Below are positions 1 through 8,170 of a stretch of 64,000 nt of DNA, piece by piece. Position 1 is the first letter of the stretch, and every line of letters starts with the position of its first letter. Made by a program: the position numbers and the translations under genes. The notes under the pieces are model-generated. The model worked only from the letters and a program-made list of their open reading frames with translations. It was not told the DNA's origin and searched no databases. Source of the DNA: Peristeroidobacter agariperforans (GTDB lineage: Bacteria > Pseudomonadota > Gammaproteobacteria > Steroidobacterales > Steroidobacteraceae); NCBI RefSeq assembly GCF_004138335.1, contig NZ_RYFW01000001.1, positions 1,240,001 to 1,304,000 on the forward strand, written 5' to 3'.

Positions 1-1920
1 TACGCGCTGCGTGGAGCGGTTGATTTCCAGCGGCAGCTTGTCGGTGTATGTGGACTTCAACTTCGCGAACGCGCGGTATTCCATGATGAGCTTGGGCAGC
101 TCATAACTTCCCGCCAGTTCTTCGAGCACGTCTTCGGCGGTCGACGGCTGGCCCGTCGGTGTCTTCCGAATGACTGGCAGCCCCAGCTTGCCGAACAAGA
201 CCTCCTGCAATTGCTTGGGCGATTCCAGCGAGAACTGTTGGCCCGCCGCTGCGTACGCCTGTGCCTCGATCTCCCGCATGCGCGTGGCCAGCTCGCTGCT
301 TTGTTTGCGAAGCAGATCGCCGTTGAGCAACACGCCCGCCTGTTCCATCTTCAGTAGCACGGGCACCAACGGCTGTTCGATGTTTTCGTACAGCTCCTTG
401 AGCGGCGCCAAAGCTTCGAGCCGAGGCCAGAGCAGACGGTGCAGTTGCAGAGCGAGGTCGGCTTCCTCGCTGGCGTAATTCATGGCCGTATCGAGCGCGA
501 CCTGGTTGAACTCGATCTGCTTCGCGCCTTTTCCCGCGACGCTCTCGTAAGCAATGGGATCGATGCCCAGGTAGCGACGTGAGATCGGCCCCAACTCGTG
601 TTTCGCCGCGGTGCTGTTCAGCACATACGACTCGAGCATGATGTCGAACTGGGCGCCGCGCAGCTCGATGCCGGCGCGCTTCAGCACGTGACCTTTGTAT
701 TTCAGGTCGTAGCCGACTTTGAGCGGCTGCTCGGCTTCGAGCACGGGCTGCAGCGCTTTCAATACAACATCGCGCGACAGCTGTTCGGGCGCGCCGGGAT
801 AATTGTGGCCGATGGGTACGTAAGCGACGGTGCCGGGCTCGACACTGAAGGCGATACCGACAATGTCGGCCTGCATGTAGCCGCCGGATGTCGTCGCCAC
901 ATTCAGCGATATCACACTCGCCGATTTGAGCTGCGCGACCCATGTTTCCAGCGCTGCGGCCGTCACCACGGTTTCATAGTTGCGCGGAACAGGAGGAGGC
1001 GGGGCGCCTTCGGCCGGCGGTTCTCCAGAAGCTGCAGCGGCCGACGCCGATGCACCGGGACCTTCGTCGCCGACGAGCTGCTTCAGCAGCGCGCGAAACT
1101 CCATTCGCGTGAACAACTCTCGCAAGCGATCTTTATCGGGCTCGCCGACCTTCAATGTCTCAAACGGCTGCTCCAATTTCACTTTGAGGTCGATGGTCGC
1201 GAGCTTGCGCGAGAGCTCCAGCTCTTTCATGCCGTTGCGCAGGTTCTCGCCCACCTTGCCGGTGATGGCGGCGGCGTTTTCCACCAACTTGTCGAGCGTG
1301 CCGTATTCGCCGAGCCATTTCGCTGCGGTCTTCGGGCCCACTTTGGGAATGCCCGGAATGTTGTCCGACGTATCGCCGACCAATGCCAGGTAGTCGATGA
1401 TCTGCTCGGGATAGACATCGAACTTGGTTTTCACGCCGTCGCGATTCAAGCGCGAGCCGGTCATCGTGTTGACCAGTGTGATGCGCTCGTTCACCAGCTG
1501 CGCCATGTCCTTGTCGCCGGTGGAGATGATCACGTCGTAGTCCTGCGCGGCCGCCTCGCACGCCAAGGTGCCGATCACGTCGTCGGCTTCGACACCTTCG
1601 ATGCGCAGTAACGGCAGGCCCATGGCGCGAACGCTGTCGAGCAAAGGTTGCAACTGCGAGCGCAGCTCATCGGGCATGGGCGTGCGCGTGGCCTTGTACT
1701 CTTCGAACAGCTCATCGCGGAACGTTTTGCCGGGCGCGTCGAACACCACGGCGATCAGATCCGGCGACTCTTCCTTGCGCAGTTTCTGCAACATGTTGAG
1801 CACGCCCAGCACCGCGCCGGTCGGCTCGCCACGCGAGTTGGTCAGCGGCGGCAACGCATGGAATGCGCGATACAAGTAACCTGAGCCGTCCACCAGGACG
1901 AGCTTGCGTTGAGCTGCCAT
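1..1920 (-). CDS. polA: DNA polymerase I (3' part beyond window)
   Basis: This is the N-terminal 640 codons of DNA polymerase I, which fills Okazaki-fragment and repair gaps. The reading frame leaves the window at base 1. Residues 1 to about 290 form the 5'-3' exonuclease (start MAAQRKLVLVDGSGYLYRAF, acidic motifs EADDVIG and GDTSDNIPGIPKVGPKTA). A 3'-5' exonuclease-like fold follows at about 320-500, and the polymerase domain begins near 520 (QLQEVLFGKLGLP). The proofreading site looks degenerate: N340 and A342 stand where E. coli has D355 and E357, K409 replaces D424, and E486 replaces D501, while Y482 is kept. The ATG overlaps the lptM stop in a TAATG junction, so polA is translationally coupled behind lptM. 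The palm and fingers cannot be assessed here. Confidence 0.97.
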   Translation of the reverse strand, partial: MAAQRKLVLVDGSGYLYRAFHALPPLTNSRGEPTGAVLGVLNMLQKLRKEESPDLIAVVFDAPGKTFRDELFEEYKATRTPMPDELRSQLQPLLDSVRAMGLPLLRIEGVEADDVIGTLACEAAAQDYDVIISTGDKDMAQLVNERITLVNTMTGSRLNRDGVKTKFDVYPEQIIDYLALVGDTSDNIPGIPKVGPKTAAKWLGEYGTLDKLVENAAAITGKVGENLRNGMKELELSRKLATIDLKVKLEQPFETLKVGEPDKDRLRELFTRMEFRALLKQLVGDEGPGASASAAAASGEPPAEGAPPPPVPRNYETVVTAAALETWVAQLKSASVISLNVATTSGGYMQADIVGIAFSVEPGTVAYVPIGHNYPGAPEQLSRDVVLKALQPVLEAEQPLKVGYDLKYKGHVLKRAGIELRGAQFDIMLESYVLNSTAAKHELGPISRRYLGIDPIAYESVAGKGAKQIEFNQVALDTAMNYASEEADLALQLHRLLWPRLEALAPLKELYENIEQPLVPVLLKMEQAGVLLNGDLLRKQSSELATRMREIEAQAYAAAGQQFSLESPKQLQEVLFGKLGLPVIRKTPTGQPSTAEDVLEELAGSYELPKLIMEYRAFAKLKSTYTDKLPLEINRSTQRV

Positions 1921-2231
1921 TACTGACCCGCCTTCGGCGGCGGGGTGGCGGGACGATCGGGATCGGGCGGAGAGACCGGCGTCGGCTGAGACTGAGCGGG
2001 TGTCGACGGATCTGGCGGCGATTGATCGCGCGTGCGCTCGCGTTCTTTCTTTTGCGCCTGGGGCGCCGGCGGCAGCGTACGAACTTTGCTGCCTTCGAAG
2101 ATCGGCTTCGGCGTCTGCGCCGGCACTTCCTGCTGCTTGTCGTCAGGTAAATACAGCGGACCTTTCAGCCCACAACCCGCCAGGCTGAACAGCAGCACGG
2201 CCAGCCCGATTCTGCGCACGGATGATTTCAT
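1920..2231 (-). CDS. lptM: LptM-like outer-membrane lipoprotein
   Basis: A 103-residue lipoprotein. It has a basic N-terminus, a hydrophobic stretch and the lipobox LAGC at about 17-20, followed directly by GLKGPLYLP. That CGLKGPLYLP start of the mature protein is the hallmark of LptM (formerly YifL), which assists LptD maturation in the LPS translocon. The tail is rich in Pro, Gln and Ser and contains no domain. Its stop overlaps the polA start (TAATG). In enterobacteria lptM sits next to dapF/lysA, so the polA linkage is a lineage-specific arrangement. Confidence 0.88.
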   Translation of the reverse strand: MKSSVRRIGLAVLLFSLAGCGLKGPLYLPDDKQQEVPAQTPKPIFEGSKVRTLPPAPQAQKKERERTRDQSPPDPSTPAQSQPTPVSPPDPDRPATPPPKAGQ

Positions 2232-2262
2232 CGGCGCAGTATAAAGGACGCTCCGGTCCCGG

Positions 2263-2691
2263 TCAGTTCTTGGCCTCGATCTCGATGACCGCCATCGTGA
2301 GACGGGAAATGCACACCAGCTTGTCGCGTTCGTCGACGATGCGAATTTCCCAGACGTGACTACGGCGACCGAGATGAATCGGGCGCGCGGTGCCGATCAC
2401 GAAGCCGCTGGCGACGCCGCGAATGTGGTTGGCGTTGATCTCCTGGCCGAGACACAGATATTTGTCCGGATCGGTCGTCAGCATGGCCGCGTAGCTGCCG
2501 AGCGTTTCGGCCAGAGCAACCGATGCACCGCCGTGCAGGATGCCGTGCGGCTGATGAGTGCGATCCTCCACCGGCATGCGGCCGCGGAGAAAGTCGGGGC
2601 CGAGCTCGGTGAACTCGATGCCCAGATGTTTCGCCATGCCGATGTGAGTGGTGAGATCGGCAAGCTTGTACGGTTTGAACCAGATGGACAT
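2263..2691 (-). CDS. Hotdog-fold acyl-CoA thioesterase, MenI/EntH-like
   Basis: A 142-residue single hotdog-domain protein. The motif HGILHGGASVALAETLGS near residues 50-67 matches the active-site helix of MenI/EntH/PaaI-type thioesterases, where the Glu of ALAE is the general base. EINANH and RPIHLGRRSHVW also align well with E. coli MenI (YdiI). It probably hydrolyses an aromatic or acyl-CoA thioester; the substrate cannot be read from sequence. The start at MSIWFKPYK was chosen because GGAG lies about ten bases upstream and the residues further upstream in the frame are not protein-like. It follows argH by 25 bases on the same strand and may be transcribed with the arginine cluster. Confidence 0.88.
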   Translation of the reverse strand: MSIWFKPYKLADLTTHIGMAKHLGIEFTELGPDFLRGRMPVEDRTHQPHGILHGGASVALAETLGSYAAMLTTDPDKYLCLGQEINANHIRGVASGFVIGTARPIHLGRRSHVWEIRIVDERDKLVCISRLTMAVIEIEAKN

Positions 2692-2716
2692 GGCTGCTGG
2701 ACTCCGAGGTCGACGG

Positions 2717-3904
2717 CTACTTTTTACGCAGCTTGTCCCCGATGCGTCTATAAGCTTCGCGGAAAGAGATTCCTTCCTTGACCACCAGTTCATTGGCTTC
2801 GGCGGCCGCATGGATCGAGGGATCGAGCCGGATGCGATCCTTGCGGAAAGTCACGCCGGCCAGCGCCGAGGGCAGAATCCCCAGCGTGTCCAGGCACAGA
2901 TCGATGCCGCGGAACAAAGGCACTTTGATCAACTGCAGATCGCGCTGATATCCCGACGGCAGCTTGGCGACGATGCCCATCACTTCGAGCAAACAGGCCT
3001 GCGCGCTGGCGCTGCGGCCGCGGATCAGCTCGAACACGTCTGGATTGCGCTTTTGCGGCATGATCGATGAGCCGGTCGTGAATGCATCCGGCAGCGCGAC
3101 GAACGAGAACTCCTGCGTGTAGAACAGCATCAGGTCGGATGCGAGACGGGCGACGTCCTGCATGACCAACGAGATCTCGAACAACAGCTGCGCTTCAGCC
3201 TTGCCACGCGATAGCTGCACAGACGTGACCGGTTGTTGAACTGACGCGAATGCCAGCTTCTTTGCCGTTGCTTCCCGATCGATCGACAGGTTCGGCGAGC
3301 CGTAGCCCGCTGCGGAGCCGAGCGGACTCTTCTGCAAACGACGCTGCACCTGTTGCAAGCCCTCGGCGTCGTCGCGCAACTCGGCAGCGAAGCCGCCGGC
3401 CCACAACTTCACCGAGCTGGGCATCGCCTGCTGCATGTGAGTGTAGCCAGGCAAGGGAACGTCACCCTCGCGTGCCGCCAACTCATCGAGCGCTTGGGCC
3501 GCGCCTTCGACACGTTGTTGCAATTCTTCGACGGCGTCGCGCAGATAAAGACGCAGCGCTGTGAGCACCTGATCGTTACGCGAGCGGCCCAGATGGACGC
3601 GCTTGCCAGCCTCGCCAATGCGCTCGGTCAGCAAGCTTTCCAGCGCGGTCTGGCCGTCTTCCTGCTCGAGCAGCACTTGCCACTTGCCGGCTGCGTGCTC
3701 AGCGGCGATTTCGGTCAGGCCGCGACGGATCGCTTCCAGGTCCGCCGAAGGCAGGAAACCCTGGGCATTGAGCATCTCGGCGTGCGCGATGGAAGCGCGC
3801 ACGTCGTATTCAACCAGGCGATTGTCGAGTGCGTGATCCTCGCCGGCCGTGTATCGCAATACACGTTCGTCGAGCGGCGCGCCCTTGTCCCACAGACGGC
3901 TCAT
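2717..3904 (-). CDS. argH: Argininosuccinate lyase
   Basis: Catalyses the last step of arginine synthesis, splitting argininosuccinate to arginine and fumarate. The fumarase/aspartase fold is marked by SRNDQ (108-112), GYTHMQ (153-158) and the mobile signature loop GSSIMPQKRNPD (278-289) with its catalytic Ser. At 395 residues it is shorter than enterobacterial ArgH (about 457). It reads EDGQTALE where most ArgH proteins have EDIHMxIE, so this is a divergent branch. There is no fused ArgA/GNAT domain at the C-terminus. The start overlaps the argB stop by four bases. It is the distal biosynthetic gene of the cluster. Confidence 0.95.
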   Translation of the reverse strand: MSRLWDKGAPLDERVLRYTAGEDHALDNRLVEYDVRASIAHAEMLNAQGFLPSADLEAIRRGLTEIAAEHAAGKWQVLLEQEDGQTALESLLTERIGEAGKRVHLGRSRNDQVLTALRLYLRDAVEELQQRVEGAAQALDELAAREGDVPLPGYTHMQQAMPSSVKLWAGGFAAELRDDAEGLQQVQRRLQKSPLGSAAGYGSPNLSIDREATAKKLAFASVQQPVTSVQLSRGKAEAQLLFEISLVMQDVARLASDLMLFYTQEFSFVALPDAFTTGSSIMPQKRNPDVFELIRGRSASAQACLLEVMGIVAKLPSGYQRDLQLIKVPLFRGIDLCLDTLGILPSALAGVTFRKDRIRLDPSIHAAAEANELVVKEGISFREAYRRIGDKLRKK

Positions 3905-4821
3905 GCGTGCTGTTCTGCCGGGCTCAGCGCGCTGACGTTCTCGACGACCAGCGTGCCGGTGCCTTCGTTCGTGAAGACTTCGGCGAGGATGCTGTCAGGG
4001 GTCTTGTATGAAGTGATGTGCACGCGACGCACGCCGCCGCGAATCGCCTCTTCGATGGCCTTGGCCTTCGGCAGCATGCCGTCTTTCAGGCTGCCCTGGT
4101 CCTTGAGCTTCTTCAGGCCCGCCAGATCGGTGTACGAAATGATGGAGCGCGGATCTTCCAGCGACTCGAGAATGCCAGGCGCGCCGGTCACGAGCATCAG
4201 CTTCTCCGCTTTCAGCGCGGCGCCAATGCCGGCGGCGACCGTATCGGCATTGATGTTCAACAGCGTGCCTTTGTCATCGGCGGACACCGGGCTCACAACC
4301 GGCATCAGGCCGTCGTCGAGCAACTGCTGCAGCACCTTCGCGTCGATCAGGTCGATGTCGCCGACCAAGCCGTAATCGACAGTCTGACCTTCGACCTGCA
4401 CCGGCGGACGCTTGTGAGCGCGGACCAGACCCGCATCGACGCCACTGACGCCGACCGCCGCGATATCCAACTCACGACAGATGCCGAGAATCTGGGTGTT
4501 GACCAGGCCGTTGAGCACCATGCTCGTGACTTCCATGGACTTCTCGTCGGTGACGCGACGGCCCGCGACCATGCGCGGCGTGATGCCCAGGGATTCCTGG
4601 ATCTGCGACAGCTGCGGGCCGCCGCCGTGCACGAGCACGACGCGAATGCCGACCTGGTGCAGGATCGCGACTTGTTCGATCAGCGTGCGGGTGGACTCGA
4701 TGTCGCCGAACACACCGCCGCTGGCCTTGATGACGAACACCTTGCCCTTGTACATGCGAATGTACGGTGCGGCGCTGCGCAGAGCGCGAACGGCAACGGA
4801 GGGATCAGAGCGAAGCACCAC
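3901..4821 (-). CDS. argB: N-acetylglutamate (N-acylglutamate) kinase
   Basis: An amino-acid-kinase-family protein of 306 residues that phosphorylates N-acylglutamate, the second step of the pathway. Visible signatures are VIKASGGVFGD near the N-terminus, the Gly-rich LVHGGGPQ loop, LLNINADTVAAGIG and GMLPKAKAIEEA. The length is that of a stand-alone kinase. It lacks the C-terminal acetyltransferase domain of the fused ArgAB proteins known from Xanthomonas and related genera. The N-terminal helix before KVFVIK resembles that of arginine-sensitive kinases, which would suggest feedback inhibition (inference). It overlaps argH by four bases and follows argF' by 57 bases. Confidence 0.95.
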   Translation of the reverse strand: MVLRSDPSVAVRALRSAAPYIRMYKGKVFVIKASGGVFGDIESTRTLIEQVAILHQVGIRVVLVHGGGPQLSQIQESLGITPRMVAGRRVTDEKSMEVTSMVLNGLVNTQILGICRELDIAAVGVSGVDAGLVRAHKRPPVQVEGQTVDYGLVGDIDLIDAKVLQQLLDDGLMPVVSPVSADDKGTLLNINADTVAAGIGAALKAEKLMLVTGAPGILESLEDPRSIISYTDLAGLKKLKDQGSLKDGMLPKAKAIEEAIRGGVRRVHITSYKTPDSILAEVFTNEGTGTLVVENVSALSPAEQHA

Positions 4822-4878
4822 GGCAATATTCCTTAGAAGTAACGAATGACAATGAACGATGACCGGTCGAAGAACCGA

Positions 4879-5877
4879 TCAGCCTCGGAGCAGCCGGTAA
4901 AGGACTGCCATCTGCACGACCATGCGGTTGAACGCTTCCCGGATGACCACGCTGCGCGGACCGTCCAGGACTTCGTCGGCCACCGCGACATTACGCCGAA
5001 CTGGCAGGCAATGCATGAAATGGCAGCCGGGATCCGCCGCCCGGAACCAGCTTTCCTTCACGCACCAGTCGCTCAAGTACTCGCGCAGGCGCTTGTCGGC
5101 CTCGTCGTCGCCGTAGTGCTGCGGCGAGCCCCATTCTTTCGCGTAGATCACGTGCGCGCCATCGAGCGCTTCGGCGCGATTATCCGTTTCACGTACGGAA
5201 CCGCCCGACGCCTTCGCCGCCTGTCGTGCTTTCTCCATGATGGGCTCAGGCAACGCGAAACCTTCCGGGCGCAACACCACGACGTCCATGCCGCGCATCG
5301 CGGCCATGTGAACCGTCGATGACGGCACGGCCAGCGGCAGCGCGCGAGGATGATTCGCCCAGCTCAGCACGAACTTGCCTCGCTCGGGCACGCGCAACTC
5401 GTCCATCGTGTGCCAGTCGGCCAGCGCCTGGCAGGGATGCCCCATCGCCGACTCCATGTTCACGAGCGGCTTGTCACAAAGGTCGGCCATCATGCGGAAG
5501 CCCGTCTCGGCCAGATCGGCGGCGAGGTTGCGGCCTTCGGCAAACATGCGAATGCCGATAGCGTCGCAGTACGAAGCGAGCACCGGCACCGCTTCGCGCA
5601 CGTGCTCGGCGGCGGCGCCATTCATGATCGCGCCCGAGCGCGTTTCCATCTGCCACGTGCCTTGGCCCGGCGTGATGACTACGGCGGTGCCGCCCAGACG
5701 CATCATCGCGCTCTGGAATGAAGCCAGCGTACGCAGCGACGGATTCAGGAACAGCAGGCCGAGCACCTTGCCGACCAGCGCTTGCGGCTGCGGTGTTTGC
5801 TGCAGGCGAGCGGCGAGACCCAGCAGGTCCTTCACTTGCTCGCGCGGAAAATCGCCCAGGTCGAGAAAACGATTCAT
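4879..5877 (-). CDS. argF': N-acylornithine carbamoyltransferase (AOTC/SOTC type)
   Basis: A transcarbamylase of 332 residues. It is not an ordinary ornithine carbamoyltransferase: the carbamoyl-phosphate loop reads NPSLRT (45-50) and the C-terminal motif is FMHCLPVRRN instead of HCLPA. TWQMETRSGAIMNG, VLASYCDAIGIRMFA and WANHPRALPLAVP align nearly gap-free with Bacteroides N-succinylornithine carbamoyltransferase and more loosely with Xanthomonas N-acetylornithine carbamoyltransferase. At the position reported to decide substrate (Glu92 in Xanthomonas, Pro90 in Bacteroides) it has Ala90. The acyl group is therefore uncertain. Its presence implies that carbamoylation happens on an acylated intermediate, so a deacylase must act on acylcitrulline. 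None is encoded in the cluster. Confidence 0.9.
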   Translation of the reverse strand: MNRFLDLGDFPREQVKDLLGLAARLQQTPQPQALVGKVLGLLFLNPSLRTLASFQSAMMRLGGTAVVITPGQGTWQMETRSGAIMNGAAAEHVREAVPVLASYCDAIGIRMFAEGRNLAADLAETGFRMMADLCDKPLVNMESAMGHPCQALADWHTMDELRVPERGKFVLSWANHPRALPLAVPSSTVHMAAMRGMDVVVLRPEGFALPEPIMEKARQAAKASGGSVRETDNRAEALDGAHVIYAKEWGSPQHYGDDEADKRLREYLSDWCVKESWFRAADPGCHFMHCLPVRRNVAVADEVLDGPRSVVIREAFNRMVVQMAVLYRLLRG

Positions 5878-5915
5878 GGTTATTGCTCGATGAGTTTGCG
5901 ACTCATGCGCTCCAG

Positions 5916-7082
5916 TTATTTCGGCAGTTGAGCGAGTGCCTTGCGCAGCAGCTCGACGTGCTCACTTTCCAAGACGAAGGGGGCCAGGATTCGCAGGATA
6001 TTCGGATCGGCGCTGGTGCCGGTCAGGATGTCCAGCTTCAACAGCTCTGCCTGCACGTCCTTCGCGGGACGCGACGTGCGCAGGCCCAGCAACAAGCCGG
6101 CGCCCTGCGAGCCGATGACCGGACCGACCTTGCAGGTCTCGCGAATTTCCGCCGAGCGCTGCTGGACGTTCTTCAGCAAGCCTTCGGATTCGATGATGTC
6201 GACGACCGTTTCGACGATGGCGCAGGCCATCGGACCGCCGCCGAACGTCGTGCCCAGCGAGTCCATCTTCAAATACGGCGCGACATGATCCGCCACCAGC
6301 ATCGCCGACACCGGGAAGCCGCCGCCGAGCGCCTTCGCCGTCGTGATGATGTCGGGCGTCACTTCATACATGTTGGCCGCGAACGGATGGCCCGTGCGTC
6401 CGAAGCCGCACTGGACTTCGTCGAAGATCAGCACGGAACCGTTCTCGCTGCAGCGGAAGCGCAGCGCCTGCAGGAATTCCTTGGGCATATCGACTGCGCC
6501 GGCGACGCCTTGCACGGGCTCGACGATGACGGCGGCCGTTTGATCGTTGATCAGCGTGCTCAGCTCGGCCGCGGTGGTCGTCGGCTTGATGAACTTCACT
6601 TCGAACGGCGTGTTCGGGAAGCCGTACCACTTCTTGTCCGCGCCCCAGGTCACAGCGCCGGCAGCAGCGGTGCGGCCATGGAAGCTGCCTTCGACCGCGA
6701 TCACCTGCGTGCCGCCGGTCATTTTGCAGGCGAGCTTCAGCGCGTTCTCGTTCGCTTCCGCGCCCGAGTTCACGAAGAACACAGTGTCCAGCCCGAGCCC
6801 GCAGAACTTCGCGAGCCGGGTCGCCGCGCGACGGCGCACATCGAGCGCCACGGCGTTGCTCTGAAAACAAAGTGACTTCGCCTGTTCGGTCAATGCCTCG
6901 ACCCAGCGCGGATGACCGTAGCCGAGTGCCGCCACGGCGTGACCGCCATAGAGGTCCAGTACTTTGCCGCCATCGGGCTTGTGCAAGAACACGCCGCGCG
7001 CGTCCGTGATCTGCAACGGAAATTGTGCGTAGACGGGCGCCAGATGATCGGCGGGGGCGTTCGAAGTCGTAGTTGCGCTCAA
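5916..7082 (-). CDS. argD: Acetylornithine (acylornithine) aminotransferase
   Basis: A class III PLP aminotransferase of 388 residues that converts N-acylglutamate semialdehyde to N-acylornithine with glutamate as amino donor. Signatures: VFFVNSGAEANENALKLA (cofactor phosphate site), GSFHGRT, the IFDEVQCGFGRTG segment with the Asp that holds the pyridine nitrogen, TTAKALGGGFP with the Schiff-base Lys, and TTFGGGPMA. It lies between argC and argF' on the same strand with short gaps of 23 and 38 bases. Whether it acts on acetyl or succinyl substrates should track the carbamoyltransferase next to it. Confidence 0.94.
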   Translation of the reverse strand: MSATTTSNAPADHLAPVYAQFPLQITDARGVFLHKPDGGKVLDLYGGHAVAALGYGHPRWVEALTEQAKSLCFQSNAVALDVRRRAATRLAKFCGLGLDTVFFVNSGAEANENALKLACKMTGGTQVIAVEGSFHGRTAAAGAVTWGADKKWYGFPNTPFEVKFIKPTTTAAELSTLINDQTAAVIVEPVQGVAGAVDMPKEFLQALRFRCSENGSVLIFDEVQCGFGRTGHPFAANMYEVTPDIITTAKALGGGFPVSAMLVADHVAPYLKMDSLGTTFGGGPMACAIVETVVDIIESEGLLKNVQQRSAEIRETCKVGPVIGSQGAGLLLGLRTSRPAKDVQAELLKLDILTGTSADPNILRILAPFVLESEHVELLRKALAQLPK

Positions 7083-7105
7083 GTTGTTTGCACTCTTCTA
7101 AGCAA

Positions 7106-8170
7106 TCAGGTCCAACCGGCCGCCGGCGTCGTCAGGCCGGTGGTTTCGTCCAGGTCGAACACGCGATTCAACCATTGCATCGCGCCGCCGGCTGCGCCCT
7201 TCACCAGGTTATCGATGGCGCACATCACGGCGACGGATTCCCCATTGGCAGCCGCGCTCAGGAACGCGTAGTTGCTGGCAGCCACATCTTTTACATGAGG
7301 CATCTCGCCGACGACACGAACGAAAGGCTTGCCGGCATAGAAGCCTTTCAACGCCTCGAGCAGCTCGGGCGTTTTGATCGGCTTCAGCGCCTTCGCCTGC
7401 ACCGTTACGTGAATGCCACGCGCGAACGGGCCGGAGTGCGGAACGAAGTTGAACTCCGCCGGCACTTGCGACGCCACTTGCGCCAGCGCTGCGATCTCCG
7501 GCGTATGCCGGTGCGACAGCGGATTGTACGCGTACAGGTCGCTGTGCCGCTGCGGATGGTGCGTGCCCGCGCTCGGCGTGCGGCCCGAGCCGGTGCTGCC
7601 CGTGATACCGGCAGCAAACAAACGCGGCTCGACCAGGCCTAGCGACAGCAACGGCACGCTCGACAGCAACACTGCCGTCGCGAAGCAGCCCGGATGCGCC
7701 ACATGCGGTGTCGTGATCTTGTCCAGGTGCTCTGGCACCGCGCAGCTGAACTGGGCGATGCGATTCGGCGCTCCGTGAGCATGCTTGTACACCGCCTCAT
7801 AGGCGCTGGCCGTGCTGTAGCGATAGTCGGCCGAAATATCGATGACGCGCGGCTTCGTGCCTTTCGCTTCGGCAGCCGCGAGGACGTCGTCGATGAGCTT
7901 CGCCGCCACGCCATGAGGCGCGGCCGAAATGATGGCCGACTTCGGCAGCGTGCCGACCAGCTGTTTCACCTCGTCCAGGCTGGAGAACTTCAGCTCGGGA
8001 TAGATCGGCGCCAGGTGCGCAAAGAACTTGGCCACCGGTTCGCCGGGCTGGCTGTCCGAAAGAATGGCTTTCAGCTCCAGGCGCGGATGACCGGCGATCA
8101 GGCGCAGCAGCTCGCCCGACACGTAGCCGGTGCCGCCCAGGACGATGACAGGAATCTTTGCGTCGCTCAT
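7106..8170 (-). CDS. argC: N-acetyl-gamma-glutamyl-phosphate reductase
   Basis: NADPH-dependent reductase of 354 residues that turns N-acylglutamyl phosphate into the semialdehyde. The N-terminal Rossmann motif is VIVLGGTGYVSGELLRL, and the catalytic Cys lies in HPGCFATAVLLSS. The block GSTGSGRTPSAGTHHPQRH is typical of the family's catalytic domain. The start MSDAKIPVIV was chosen because its ATG forms an ATGA overlap with the stop of the P-loop gene upstream. The open frame further upstream is antisense-like low-complexity sequence. Confidence 0.95.
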   Translation of the reverse strand: MSDAKIPVIVLGGTGYVSGELLRLIAGHPRLELKAILSDSQPGEPVAKFFAHLAPIYPELKFSSLDEVKQLVGTLPKSAIISAAPHGVAAKLIDDVLAAAEAKGTKPRVIDISADYRYSTASAYEAVYKHAHGAPNRIAQFSCAVPEHLDKITTPHVAHPGCFATAVLLSSVPLLSLGLVEPRLFAAGITGSTGSGRTPSAGTHHPQRHSDLYAYNPLSHRHTPEIAALAQVASQVPAEFNFVPHSGPFARGIHVTVQAKALKPIKTPELLEALKGFYAGKPFVRVVGEMPHVKDVAASNYAFLSAAANGESVAVMCAIDNLVKGAAGGAMQWLNRVFDLDETTGLTTPAAGWT

